NCBI GenBank assembly: GCA_937625935.1
Contig: OW569367.1
Coordinates: forward strand, 62,001-126,000
Length of the DNA stretch: 64,000 nucleotides
DNA from: Tetramitus jugosus
Lineage: Eukaryota > Heterolobosea > Eutetramitea > Acrasida > Vahlkampfiidae
Direction of reading: 5' to 3'
Of the stretch, positions 20,753 through 29,597 are shown in pieces. The position numbers and the translations under genes are program-made. Below the pieces are notes generated by a model. It saw only the letters and a program-made list of their open reading frames with translations, had not been told where the DNA came from and made no database searches. The first letter of the stretch is position 1; each line of letters opens with the position of its first letter.

Positions 20753-23700
20753 TCACATCAGCCACCCTCTGCAGTTACGAGAATTACATCGGCACTTGAT
20801 GTGTCCAGTAGTTTTGTATTGGTAGTCAAATGTAAGTTCTGTTCCTGCTGGAATGTCCTTTTTGGTGAAGAATCCAATCCTTGCCACTAAGGGATCATTG
20901 GTATCCACTTGCACTAGTTTGGATATCATATTTGGATTGCAACTATGATTGAACCATCTAGATGCACTGCAGTACTTTCGTGCGTCTATAATAAACCGAT
21001 TATCCTCTTCTTCTGTCATATTGAACAGGTAGCTACACTCAAAAACTTGATCGTACTTTAGACCTCGGACTTCGGCCACTTCATCTCCTACGATCTCTCC
21101 AATATATTCGTCAACAAATTGGTATCTCTTTAGGCTTTGAAGTGTTCTCACTCCCCATCCTTTTTCTGCGGTCTTAAATAATTCGACATGGGTTGAGCAT
21201 CCCTTTTGGAGAACACGGTTCGAGCACAAGTTCTTATCACAAGCACAGAATTTGCCGCACTCAACAATACGTACTGTTTGATTGTCTACCGCTTGCTTTG
21301 TTAAGCAACCATCGGCATCATAAGTTTTTGGTTTCTTCGAGCATTTACAATTGGTGCAGGACGATCTACCTGACCTACTATTGGAGGAACAGCAGTTGCA
21401 CTGTTGAGGGTATCCTTTCAGGGATTGATCCATTGCCACTTGAATTTTCTTATCGAAAATCTTATTCTCCAAACTATAGATAAAGGATCCAGGGGAGATC
21501 TGATCCACAGAATTCGTGGCAGCTATAGGATACTTTGCATATCCTCGAGAGATGTCATCAAATTTATAATAATACTTGTTATTCACTTTGTGCATTGACT
21601 TAGGTAGACTGCTCTCCCCGCCACTGGTCGCCGAATCCACAATGTCATAATTCTCATCCTCAAAATCGAAATCATCATTGATTGCTCCATTCACCGCTAT
21701 AGTTGCCTGAAAAAAGTAAGAGTTTGAATTCTTAATTCGATCGCTCCATTCATCCTTCTTACTACTCAAAATTTTTCTCATATTGTCCACTTCTAAGCCG
21801 CCTTTGGGGTTCCATTGTATGATTCTGTTTGCAGCAAAAATTTTGCCCTTGTCATGAAGCATGCTGCGAAGCTCATTCACTAACTTTTTTCGCTGTATTT
21901 TGTATGCTCTTTCTTCATCAAGTAACTCGTCGTACTCTTTTTCTGAGTCACTATCAACATCATAGATCAGCGTTGAATACGACACCATGGCACCGAGTTC
22001 TTGCAAGTGAGTTTTGATCGTATCTGGAAATCGACCCAAGAGCAGGGACAAACCATAAATCATAAAGTGAATTGGTGTGTTGTCTTTAAACATTTCCACG
22101 TAATCGGAAATGAGAGTTTTCTCCCTATCAAAAAGAGCACTTGTCTTTGGTATCTTACAAAATATTCTCCAGTAAGGAACCTTCATATCCGATAAAATCT
22201 TTTGAAAAAGTGGGGTCGCATGAATCGAGAGAAGTTGCCTTTGTTTCATCAAGTCCAAACAGTAATCTTCTAGTGGGTGTGGATCGTGTTCAGGTACATC
22301 AATATCAGTCACTATCTGAGACTCCTCATAGTTGTTCCATTCTTGTTCCTTATTGGCCTCAAATGAAATCTCTCCGTTTTCCCAATACATTGCATAATGA
22401 TTCAATCCCAACTTGGTAATACGTTGAAAGTGGAATGATATCCGATCGTGGTCGACCATGACTGGATCGTTGCAAAAGTATGCTGTAATAACTGCATATT
22501 TCTTTTTCCTTCCATTAGCATCCATTTCAAACACTGGCTTACCTGAAGGGTTATCTCGATAACAAAATCCCAAGTAGACAACAGTATGTGTTTGATCAAT
22601 AACAGCACAAATAACCTTATTACCAGGCTGAAAGTGCTTAATGGGATGCATGTATATTGAGGAATGAACGATGAGTTGGTTTGGTCTGCATCGATCAATG
22701 GCAACACTGTACATTTCGTGTAGAATTGTATCTTTAAGTGCAGTGGGCGGTTCCGGCTTGAATGGCTCCTGCTGTAAATGGGAAAATAGCGAATATAACC
22801 TTTTGTTTTCACGATGAAACTTGAGTAGCAACGTATGAATCGTTTTATACAACATATCCCTCAGCCGTAAGATTTGATCCTTGACAGTTATCTTCTCGAT
22901 CGATGGTATATTCGGAGAAAGGTGCGTAAAATAGATTGGTAATAAGAAAAAGTCTGGTACGCGAAGTAGTAAACGATCTGAACTGCAACGAAATCCTAAA
23001 CACTTCAAAAAATCAACAATGTCGTTTTTGGTGGTCAATTGACTCCTTACGACCTTTTCTCCATCCTGTTTGTTATGCTTGGTCGATGACTTGAGATAGC
23101 AGCGAATGTGCGTATTGTACAGGTACTCGACAGAGAAATAGTATTGAAGCTCGCTTTCGATCGTCTCCAATGTCATTGATGCCAGTGGTATTCCCTCTGT
23201 GGGAGAAGAAGCTGATGCCAGAGGCAATGACGGAGAGATAGCATCACCACTCATAGCACTCCCACCGTCATCTACTTTACAAACAGCTGGATCAATGCCC
23301 ATAGTCATACTTACTAGAGTGTTCATTGAACACACAGACTGTGATTGAACCTCATGTTTTTGATAAAAGGATGCAAATTGAGACGTAATCTCAAACATGA
23401 TATTCACTGCCTGCAAAAACTCCACCATATTCTCCTTAAACATCTCATAAATTGTCAATTCAAACAATTCCTGAGTAAATTCACGTGATTTATCATTTGT
23501 CCACATGTCGTCAAACATTGGAATCTTTTTCCTATTCTTCTTTAATTTCTTCTTCCTTTTTCTTTTTTCTTCGCTACTATGATCGCCCTTTTCGATTAAT
23601 TTCCTTCGCTTCTTACTCTTCTTTTGGCGGTGAACATGCTGATTTTCTACTTCTTCCGTCTCGGATCCACTGTACGGAGAGGATGCACTGCTCTCGTCAC

Positions 23701-24424
23701 TATCTTCACTTGTTCCGCTACCATGATTACTACTACCACTACTACTTATTTTCTTTTGAGATGTAATCTTGTTCTTTTGACTATGATGACTCTTACTAAG
23801 ACTACTATCACGATGATTATAATTCACACTACTAGTACAATTTTTATCAGTGTTATTATTATTATTATTATTGTTGTTTTTGTTGTTGTTGTTGATTGTA
23901 CTACCCGTACTACTATTGTTGTTGCTATTGCTACTACTACTGTGATAGGTAATTGTTTTTAACATTGTTTGATGTTGTTGTCGACTCGTGACGATAGACG
24001 GTGGTGAAGTAACAACACTTGGTTGTTGTAAAGTGTCAACAGTTGTTGTTGGCTCTGCTGCTTCTGTTGTTGTAGTTGTGATTAAAGATGTCTGATGTTG
24101 ATCTTCATCACTCTCAATAAAAATATAAAAATCATCACCGTCATCATCATTATCGCTATCATAAAATGGTTGATCACTCATAGTGACTGTAGTTGTGGTT
24201 GCAGCGATAGTAGCGATAGTTGATGAATCAGAGTTGGATGATCCCTGATGACTATTGTTTGTGATCATGACCGAGTCGTCATCAGAGTCACAATCATCTG
24301 ATGTTGTTTCATCTTCGTCATGATAGTTGAAGCTTGTGGGAGTTGTCATTGTTGTTCTTTTTCTCTTTCGTCTGAGAGACAGTGATGACAACTCTGATTG
24401 TTGTTCTTGTTGTTGATTGATCAT
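20753..24424 (-). CDS. Large SET-domain histone lysine methyltransferase (SUV39/SET2-like)
   Basis: 1223 aa from ATG 24424. An ATG at 24505 would add 27 residues. The N-terminal 300 residues are low complexity (Ser, Asn, Asp, poly-Thr, poly-Asn) with a Lys/Arg-rich run KKRRKLIEKG that may be a nuclear signal. The catalytic part is C-terminal: a Cys-rich AWS/pre-SET segment (NCCSSNSR...CTNCKCSK...CGKFCACDKNLCSNR), then SET with GWGVRTLQSLKRYQFVDEY, the cofactor motif RWFNHSCNPNM, LTFDYQY, and a post-SET CRCNSRNCRGWL. All key residues appear intact. It should methylate a histone lysine; the cysteine pattern suggests H3K9 or H3K36. The middle 600 residues match nothing I know. Confidence 0.85.
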   Translation of the reverse strand: MINQQQEQQSELSSLSLRRKRKRTTMTTPTSFNYHDEDETTSDDCDSDDDSVMITNNSHQGSSNSDSSTIATIAATTTTVTMSDQPFYDSDNDDDGDDFYIFIESDEDQHQTSLITTTTTEAAEPTTTVDTLQQPSVVTSPPSIVTSRQQHQTMLKTITYHSSSSNSNNNSSTGSTINNNNKNNNNNNNNNTDKNCTSSVNYNHRDSSLSKSHHSQKNKITSQKKISSSGSSNHGSGTSEDSDESSASSPYSGSETEEVENQHVHRQKKSKKRRKLIEKGDHSSEEKRKRKKKLKKNRKKIPMFDDMWTNDKSREFTQELFELTIYEMFKENMVEFLQAVNIMFEITSQFASFYQKHEVQSQSVCSMNTLVSMTMGIDPAVCKVDDGGSAMSGDAISPSLPLASASSPTEGIPLASMTLETIESELQYYFSVEYLYNTHIRCYLKSSTKHNKQDGEKVVRSQLTTKNDIVDFLKCLGFRCSSDRLLLRVPDFFLLPIYFTHLSPNIPSIEKITVKDQILRLRDMLYKTIHTLLLKFHRENKRLYSLFSHLQQEPFKPEPPTALKDTILHEMYSVAIDRCRPNQLIVHSSIYMHPIKHFQPGNKVICAVIDQTHTVVYLGFCYRDNPSGKPVFEMDANGRKKKYAVITAYFCNDPVMVDHDRISFHFQRITKLGLNHYAMYWENGEISFEANKEQEWNNYEESQIVTDIDVPEHDPHPLEDYCLDLMKQRQLLSIHATPLFQKILSDMKVPYWRIFCKIPKTSALFDREKTLISDYVEMFKDNTPIHFMIYGLSLLLGRFPDTIKTHLQELGAMVSYSTLIYDVDSDSEKEYDELLDEERAYKIQRKKLVNELRSMLHDKGKIFAANRIIQWNPKGGLEVDNMRKILSSKKDEWSDRIKNSNSYFFQATIAVNGAINDDFDFEDENYDIVDSATSGGESSLPKSMHKVNNKYYYKFDDISRGYAKYPIAATNSVDQISPGSFIYSLENKIFDKKIQVAMDQSLKGYPQQCNCCSSNSRSGRSSCTNCKCSKKPKTYDADGCLTKQAVDNQTVRIVECGKFCACDKNLCSNRVLQKGCSTHVELFKTAEKGWGVRTLQSLKRYQFVDEYIGEIVGDEVAEVRGLKYDQVFECSYLFNMTEEEDNRFIIDARKYCSASRWFNHSCNPNMISKLVQVDTNDPLVARIGFFTKKDIPAGTELTFDYQYKTTGHIKCRCNSRNCRGWLM
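23841..23945. repeat. Trinucleotide-rich tract coding poly-Asn/Ser in the SET gene
   Basis: TTA/TTG-type triplets on the plus strand, read on the minus strand as AAT/AAC, encode a poly-Asn run broken by single Lys and Thr codons. The mix of synonymous triplets shows an aged repeat. Confidence 0.8.
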
Positions 24425-24571
24425 GTGTGTGGAGGTGTGTTTTGAGCAGAGTTTTATTATGTTCAAATTGACCGATATGCTTTTCTCTCGCATCCGGAGA
24501 ATCATGCAATTCGGTCGCTTTTTTCACAACAACAAAATCAACAACAACAACATCAGTACAACAAAAAAAGA

Positions 24572-25618
24572 ATGATAAACTCGACTGCAGCGAGATTGAT
24601 CTGTCGTGTTCGACAACAACACCACCATCATCACCCCTCACTGTACCACCATTCACACCACCAATATCACACATCTCTTTTCACACTCACCAAACCACAA
24701 CCATCATCACAACAACAACAGCAACAGCAACAACAGGAAGAACCTCAACAACAACAATCCAATTTTTTCAAAATTCTTCTCAGTATCAAAGACAAGGCGG
24801 AAACCATGGGTCACCAACTCAAAAAAGAACGAAAAGTTCTGGTCAACAACAGTCACAAGCTGTCATCGTTTAGAGAAGCTCAAGAGTTCATGTGGCATGA
24901 AGGTAAATCACTCATTGGACTCAGGTATCTCATTCCTCAGCAGAGAGCTATTGTTTTTCCGTCGTGTCCTCGTGTTTGTCTCTCTCTTTCCCAAGATCAA
25001 AATGATTTGAACAGTAGGAGTAATACAAGTCGGAGTAATAACAAAAATGGCGGGAACAACGAGTCTACGACTGCTTCTGATTTTGAAGAACAAGAGCATG
25101 TGGATATTGCAGAGTACATTTCAAAGCACAAGATCAAGGCAACCATGGTCACAGTCTCATGCACTGCATTTAGTGCAGAAATGGCAAAGACTTGGATTGA
25201 ACCATTTTACAAGACGTTTCACACGGTCATGTATGAGACTAGGATGGCTCGGACGTCTCCGTTGCACCTCTATGGTGATGCGACGTTTGAGAATGATTAT
25301 TGTGTGAAAATGTTTGATATTTCGGTTGGAAGTAGTCCGTTTGCACGGTTCATGAGAGCTGCACTGATCAAGAACATGAAAAAGAATACTCCAGAGCACT
25401 TGTTGGATCATTCGTTGGCATGTTATCCGAACAGTGCAGATCAGGAGATGCTGGATTACTTTAATGCTAAATTGGACATGCACAATTCCAAGAATTGTTA
25501 TGTATTTTTGTTGGATGAGAATGCAAAGGTGAGATGGAGAGGGGCCGGTAATGCCACTGAAGAAGAATTACTTGTATTGAAAAGGTTGACCATTCAACTC
25601 GTGTCACCTAAAAAATAA
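24572..25618 (+). CDS. ATP10: Mitochondrial F1Fo-ATP synthase assembly factor ATP10
   Basis: 348 aa. The N-terminus MINSTAARLICRVRQQ followed by a His-rich and then Gln-rich stretch is acid-free and Arg-containing, as expected for a mitochondrial presequence. The conserved ATP10 part lies at residues 190-345: TMVTVSCTAFSAEMAKTW, an SPLHLYGDATFENDYCVKMF block, and the C-terminal CYVFLLDENAKVRWRGAGNAT signature with EEELLVL. ATP10 acts at the inner membrane during assembly of subunit 6 into the Fo sector. An inserted Asn/Ser-rich loop (about 145-175) is lineage-specific. It starts 147 bp from the divergent SET gene. Confidence 0.85.
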   Translation: MINSTAARLICRVRQQHHHHHPSLYHHSHHQYHTSLFTLTKPQPSSQQQQQQQQQEEPQQQQSNFFKILLSIKDKAETMGHQLKKERKVLVNNSHKLSSFREAQEFMWHEGKSLIGLRYLIPQQRAIVFPSCPRVCLSLSQDQNDLNSRSNTSRSNNKNGGNNESTTASDFEEQEHVDIAEYISKHKIKATMVTVSCTAFSAEMAKTWIEPFYKTFHTVMYETRMARTSPLHLYGDATFENDYCVKMFDISVGSSPFARFMRAALIKNMKKNTPEHLLDHSLACYPNSADQEMLDYFNAKLDMHNSKNCYVFLLDENAKVRWRGAGNATEEELLVLKRLTIQLVSPKK

Positions 25619-25973
25619 AAAGATGAGGAGATATTGTGCCGATATGGAAAGGACGATTTGCGTTATTTTTTTGGAGACATGTGAAGCGAAAATATGAAAT
25701 GGGAAGGTGAGACTTTTTGCGTTGTATGGTGGAGCTTGGTGGTGAGCTAGGCGGCAAGATTAAACAAAAAAGGATGCTGTTCAGCGTTTTTTTAGTCTAT
25801 TAGAATGTAAAAAAGCGAACCAGGTTCCATAAGTTGGCTTACAGAGGAACAAAATCAGCTTGCCAGTGTGACTCTAATGCCAGGTCAACCACCACAGTTT
25901 CCTGGATATCTGAACAAAAATAAGATAGCAATACAAAGAAGATAAGATAACAAGAAAAACCAACACATATCGT
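25619..25973. other. Intergenic region between ATP10 and RWP-RK genes
   Basis: 355 bp between two plus-strand genes, containing the ATP10 3' flank and the promoter of the RWP-RK gene. I see no additional reading frame, RNA fold or repeat. Confidence 0.4.
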
Positions 25974-26432
25974 ATGACGATTAGTTCAGAAGAGATAATG
26001 AATGGACACCAGGGTCAACAACCTGTATTCCATTCTCGCAACATTGTAGCTTGTCACACTTCTACAAGCTACTCCATTCAACAAGAGGACTATAATCAGT
26101 CATTCTCAAGCAATACAAAACCTCCTCAGGTCTCACAAAAAATCACAACAAACAAATCGAAGATTTCAATATCAGACAAAGAACTAAGAGAAGTTTTTGC
26201 GTACACTCAACCCGAAGCAGCGAAGAGACTTGGAGTTAGTTTGAGCACTCTGAAGAGACGATTTTACGAGTTAGCAGGAAAAGGAAAGAGATGGCCGTTC
26301 CACGAGATGAAGAAGATTGAGAAGAAGAGATCCATGAAGTTCATTTTGAACGAGACAAATCAACCGGAGAAGATGTTGGATCCTTATACATTGTTCGTTC
26401 TGGCAAAAACTTTCTCTGGGGAGAATATTTAG
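25974..26432 (+). CDS. RWP-RK domain protein
   Basis: 152 aa from ATG 25974. Residues 62-115 contain SDKELREVFAYTQPEAAKRL, GVSLSTLKRRFYELAGKGKR and WPFHEMKK. This reproduces the RWP-RK pattern: a helix-turn-helix A-A-x-x-L-G-V-S-x-[ST]-T-L-K-R-R-x-x-[ED]-L followed by R-W-P. The final R-K is degenerate (HEMKK). RWP-RK proteins are DNA-binding regulators in plants, green algae and some amoebae (nitrogen response and gamete identity in plants). No dimerisation domain follows. The rest is Gln/Ser/Thr-rich. Target genes are unknown. Confidence 0.75.
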   Translation: MTISSEEIMNGHQGQQPVFHSRNIVACHTSTSYSIQQEDYNQSFSSNTKPPQVSQKITTNKSKISISDKELREVFAYTQPEAAKRLGVSLSTLKRRFYELAGKGKRWPFHEMKKIEKKRSMKFILNETNQPEKMLDPYTLFVLAKTFSGENI

Positions 26433-26527
26433 ACAGGAGGTTGAGGCCGACCTTTGTTTTAAGTTTTTATAGTTTCGTAAATAGTAAATAAGTAATGTGT
26501 TTTTGAAATGTAGCTCTCCCTGTTTTC

Positions 26528-28285
26528 TTAGTCGTAGATCTTGTCCCTGTCCAAATAAGCGATTGTTTCACGAGCAATTAGTTCAGCCAATGGTTGAAGC
26601 TTTGCACTTTCGGTGTTTGTCAAGATAGAAACAGCAATACGCTCTTCTGGAATCAAGAATAGTACCGAGGATGATCCAACAGCGCCATCAGTGTTGACAA
26701 CAACTCGGACTGGCTTCTTTCTGTGAGCAAGCGAAATTCTGTCTGCAGTGAATCCGTTGCCTCTTGAGGTGCCTGAGACTGATGTTATAATTTCCTCTTG
26801 ATTCTCAAGTGATACTTCATCGGATGATGGTTGTACGACAACGACATCAACAGCGGATGATTCTGCTTGCTCGGCAGGCTGTTCTTGTTGAACGTTGGAC
26901 ACGTCATCGATCACATCTTCCTGATTCGAAGGAATTGCAACTGCTTCTGCAGATAGTGACTCTTGTGTAGGGGTGTGCTCAATGTCAACAGATACTTGTT
27001 CATTTGACAATTCATTCTCAAATGCTGGTTCACTGTTGGCAAACATTTCTGCAACTGGATTGGCAATAGGTTCGATTTGTTCCACTGCTAATTCATCTCC
27101 TCTTGATTCCGTTGACGATGGTTCAGTTTTCAATTCAACTAGTGCGTGTTCCACTGCTTCTGTTGTTGGCGCGACAGTTTCAGTAGCCGCAGGAATTGCA
27201 CTCGATTCGATAGCAACATCTGTGTCAATAACCACAGGTTGATTCAAAACAGGAGCAGACACAACATCTAAAACAGGAAGTGTTGTTGATGGAGCGGGCT
27301 CCTCAGCAACAGGGATGCTAGTCACTACTGGCTTCAAGAAACTGCTTCCTGTACTTGATGACAAATCAACAGTCACATCATTCAAGAGTGAATGAGCAGC
27401 CAATAGAGCATTTCCAAATTGACAAAGATCAAAAGCTGTTGTCAAGTAGTTCTTGTTGTTTTCGTCCACTTGAGCATTTGCCAATTGGCCATTGTTCTGT
27501 CTATTGTACAATCGACTTCTGTTCTTGATCAATTCAACTTGATTGTCCAAACAAGTGTCCTTCATTTCATTGTCAAGCATTGATCGAATGACTTGAAGAG
27601 CTTTGGCAGAGTTCATATCAACTTGTTGCTGTTGACTCAATTGTTCAGCAATGTTCACCAAAAAGGATTCAAACAATCGAATTCTAGCTTCATTTTGCAT
27701 TGGAATGTGATTTTCGAGGTCACTGTATCCAAAGCTCTTGTGATACACGGTTTCATCGTCACGAATGACGCAGCATTGACCACCAACGAGACCATGTTCA
27801 ATTGCATATTGAACAATGAGTTGTGATAGGTCATCATTCAACTCAGAGGATGAACCAATGGGTGAGAGACCATCAATGGGGAAAATTTGAGAAAGGAGTG
27901 ATTGAACGTATTTTCTGTTCTTTTCATTGTTGCTGCCTTGATTCAACAACAACAAGAGCAAGAGAGTGACGAACAGGAGAAGAAAAGAGTTTTTTCTCGA
28001 GTTTTTGTTCTTGTATTTTTGAATGGTTCGTTCAAGCTCTGAAAGTTTTTGTTCCTGTTGTAATTGTTGCTGTTGCTGTAGTTGCTGTTCGGCGCCAATA
28101 GGAGTATTGATTTCGGCGCTCGGAGTATTCACAGTCGGAGGCGGAGTGGAGAGTGATCTGTTGATCAGATTGGTGAGAAGGGATTGTTGCTTTCGCACCA
28201 ATAATGGTGATTTACTACTTGCTGTCAAATGAGAGATCTGTTTTTGAGCTCTCTTGAGCATGGTTGTTGACGAAAGCTTTTGCAT
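26528..28285 (-). CDS. LACTB-like protein lacking the serine beta-lactamase catalytic motif
   Basis: 585 aa from ATG 28285; ATG 28261 is also possible. The frame is open further upstream without an ATG. One transmembrane helix (LLLFVTLLLLLLL) follows a Gln-rich coiled stretch. The lumenal part begins GLVGGQCCVIRDDETVYHKS with FGYSDLENHIPMQ, as in LACTB/beta-lactamase-like proteins. The S-x-x-K motif that should come next is absent (EARIRLFESF). A C-terminal block NTDGAVGSSSVLFLIPEE and VSILTNTESAKLQPLAELIA matches the family's H-[TS]-G-G region. Between them lies a roughly 200-residue Glu/Pro/Ser/Val-rich insertion. It is best read as a membrane-bound pseudoenzyme. Confidence 0.6.
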   Translation of the reverse strand: MQKLSSTTMLKRAQKQISHLTASSKSPLLVRKQQSLLTNLINRSLSTPPPTVNTPSAEINTPIGAEQQLQQQQQLQQEQKLSELERTIQKYKNKNSRKNSFLLLFVTLLLLLLLNQGSNNEKNRKYVQSLLSQIFPIDGLSPIGSSSELNDDLSQLIVQYAIEHGLVGGQCCVIRDDETVYHKSFGYSDLENHIPMQNEARIRLFESFLVNIAEQLSQQQQVDMNSAKALQVIRSMLDNEMKDTCLDNQVELIKNRSRLYNRQNNGQLANAQVDENNKNYLTTAFDLCQFGNALLAAHSLLNDVTVDLSSSTGSSFLKPVVTSIPVAEEPAPSTTLPVLDVVSAPVLNQPVVIDTDVAIESSAIPAATETVAPTTEAVEHALVELKTEPSSTESRGDELAVEQIEPIANPVAEMFANSEPAFENELSNEQVSVDIEHTPTQESLSAEAVAIPSNQEDVIDDVSNVQQEQPAEQAESSAVDVVVVQPSSDEVSLENQEEIITSVSGTSRGNGFTADRISLAHRKKPVRVVVNTDGAVGSSSVLFLIPEERIAVSILTNTESAKLQPLAELIARETIAYLDRDKIYD

Positions 28286-28509
28286 TTGTTTTTTGTTGGT
28301 CGATTTTTTTGTGTCGGAAGATCCAGTTCGTTTTGTAAGGGCTTTTACAGTTTTTACGGTTTGGTTGCTATGTGTATGGTACAAGGGGAATAATCAGAGG
28401 GTATAACAGGACTAGTATGTCATGAAAGAGAGGAAGGGGGAATTGGCACCAAAAACTTAGAGGGAGTATGGCTTCTGGGGTGAGGTTTGAGAGGATATGG
28501 AGTCAAGTA

Positions 28510-29250
28510 TCATGAAACTACTCTGGAAGAATCTTTCAATCGACGATCTTCTACGAGAGAGTCACGCCTCTTAAGAGAAGCACCAGCTAGAAGAGGTTCT
28601 TTCTCCTTCTCGGATGCTTGAGTCACATTGACTTCACCCTTTGGCTTGGTCCTCGCTACTTCTGGAGATGTTGTTGGTTCCACCGAAACACGAGTCTCTA
28701 AGTCCATGTAGTACAGAAGCCATTGCCCATTGAGGTATATTAGTGGGATGAGTAGCTTGTCTCCCCAATTGGCAAACAAAAAGGAAAAGATGAATAGAGT
28801 GATTAAACCCGGAATGGCAAGCGTTTCTTGTTTACAGCACAGCAAGAATTCGGCGCACAACAGGACGAGCCATGGCACAATGTGAACAATGGCCAACAAC
28901 TTGGAGTAAATTGACCTGAGCTTTCGCACACGGTGTTGTTGTTGAAGCTCCAGTGTTCTCTTTTGTTCTTCGTCGCTTGCAGCTTCGGTTTCCTCTTCTG
29001 TTCTGTCTCTGTTGTGCTTGTCCTTTTGGCTCTGGTAGTATTGTTTTTCTATCCATTGCTCACTCTTCTTCTCCAAGAAATGATTCATCTGGTGGCAGGA
29101 GGTATTCAATCCACAACAGGAGGAAATGATGTAACAGAGTGCTCGTAGGGTTGCCCATTTGTGGTTGATGTTGGGAATGTAGAGGCTGACAACGAACCCT
29201 GAAGCGAGTGAGACTGTTGGAAAGAGGTAGAGTATTGGTCTAAAGTCCAT
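28510..29250 (-). CDS. Multi-pass membrane protein of unknown function
   Basis: 246 aa. Hydrophobic helices lie at about residues 5-25, 38-52 (Cys-rich), 117-135 and 145-175. A charged Glu/Lys/Arg-rich segment (60-110) probably faces the cytosol, and so does the Pro/Ser/Lys tail after residue 195. I recognise no family. It has a Cys-rich SSCCGLNTSC between the first helices. It lies between the LACTB-like and the hybrid kinase genes, all on the minus strand. Confidence 0.55.
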   Translation of the reverse strand: MDFRPILYLFPTVSLASGFVVSLYIPNINHKWATLRALCYIISSCCGLNTSCHQMNHFLEKKSEQWIEKQYYQSQKDKHNRDRTEEETEAASDEEQKRTLELQQQHRVRKLRSIYSKLLAIVHIVPWLVLLCAEFLLCCKQETLAIPGLITLFIFSFLFANWGDKLLIPLIYLNGQWLLYYMDLETRVSVEPTTSPEVARTKPKGEVNVTQASEKEKEPLLAGASLKRRDSLVEDRRLKDSSRVVS

Positions 29251-29597
29251 GGTTTAACCTTTTTAGTTGTTTACCTTTAATGTCACCGGTGTTTGTAAGG
29301 CAGTATGGTTCAGATCGGGAATATACGAACCAGGAAGTAGTGTCGTTGTTGTTGTTTGGCTTCAGGTTGATTGACTCTTCGTGTGATCTCCAGTCGATGT
29401 TCGTTTATAAATACTTCCACTTCATGAGTAAGCAATTTTGTCCACTGGTTGACTCTTGATTATCTGAAATATTCCAGTTTTTGTGTCCGGCCATTCAACA
29501 GTCACAAGTAACTGGTGGTCTAAAAACAGAAAAACTGGTTGCGAATCCGAAGGACTCCTTACTACAGGTGAGTTTTGTAAGTGACGTCAATTCTCTT
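29251..29597. promoter_or_regulatory. Intergenic region, promoter of the membrane protein gene
   Basis: 347 bp between two minus-strand genes. A TATA-like TTTATAAATA lies at about 29404-29413, some 155 bp upstream of the membrane-protein start; its use is unproven. No other gene is visible. Confidence 0.3.
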
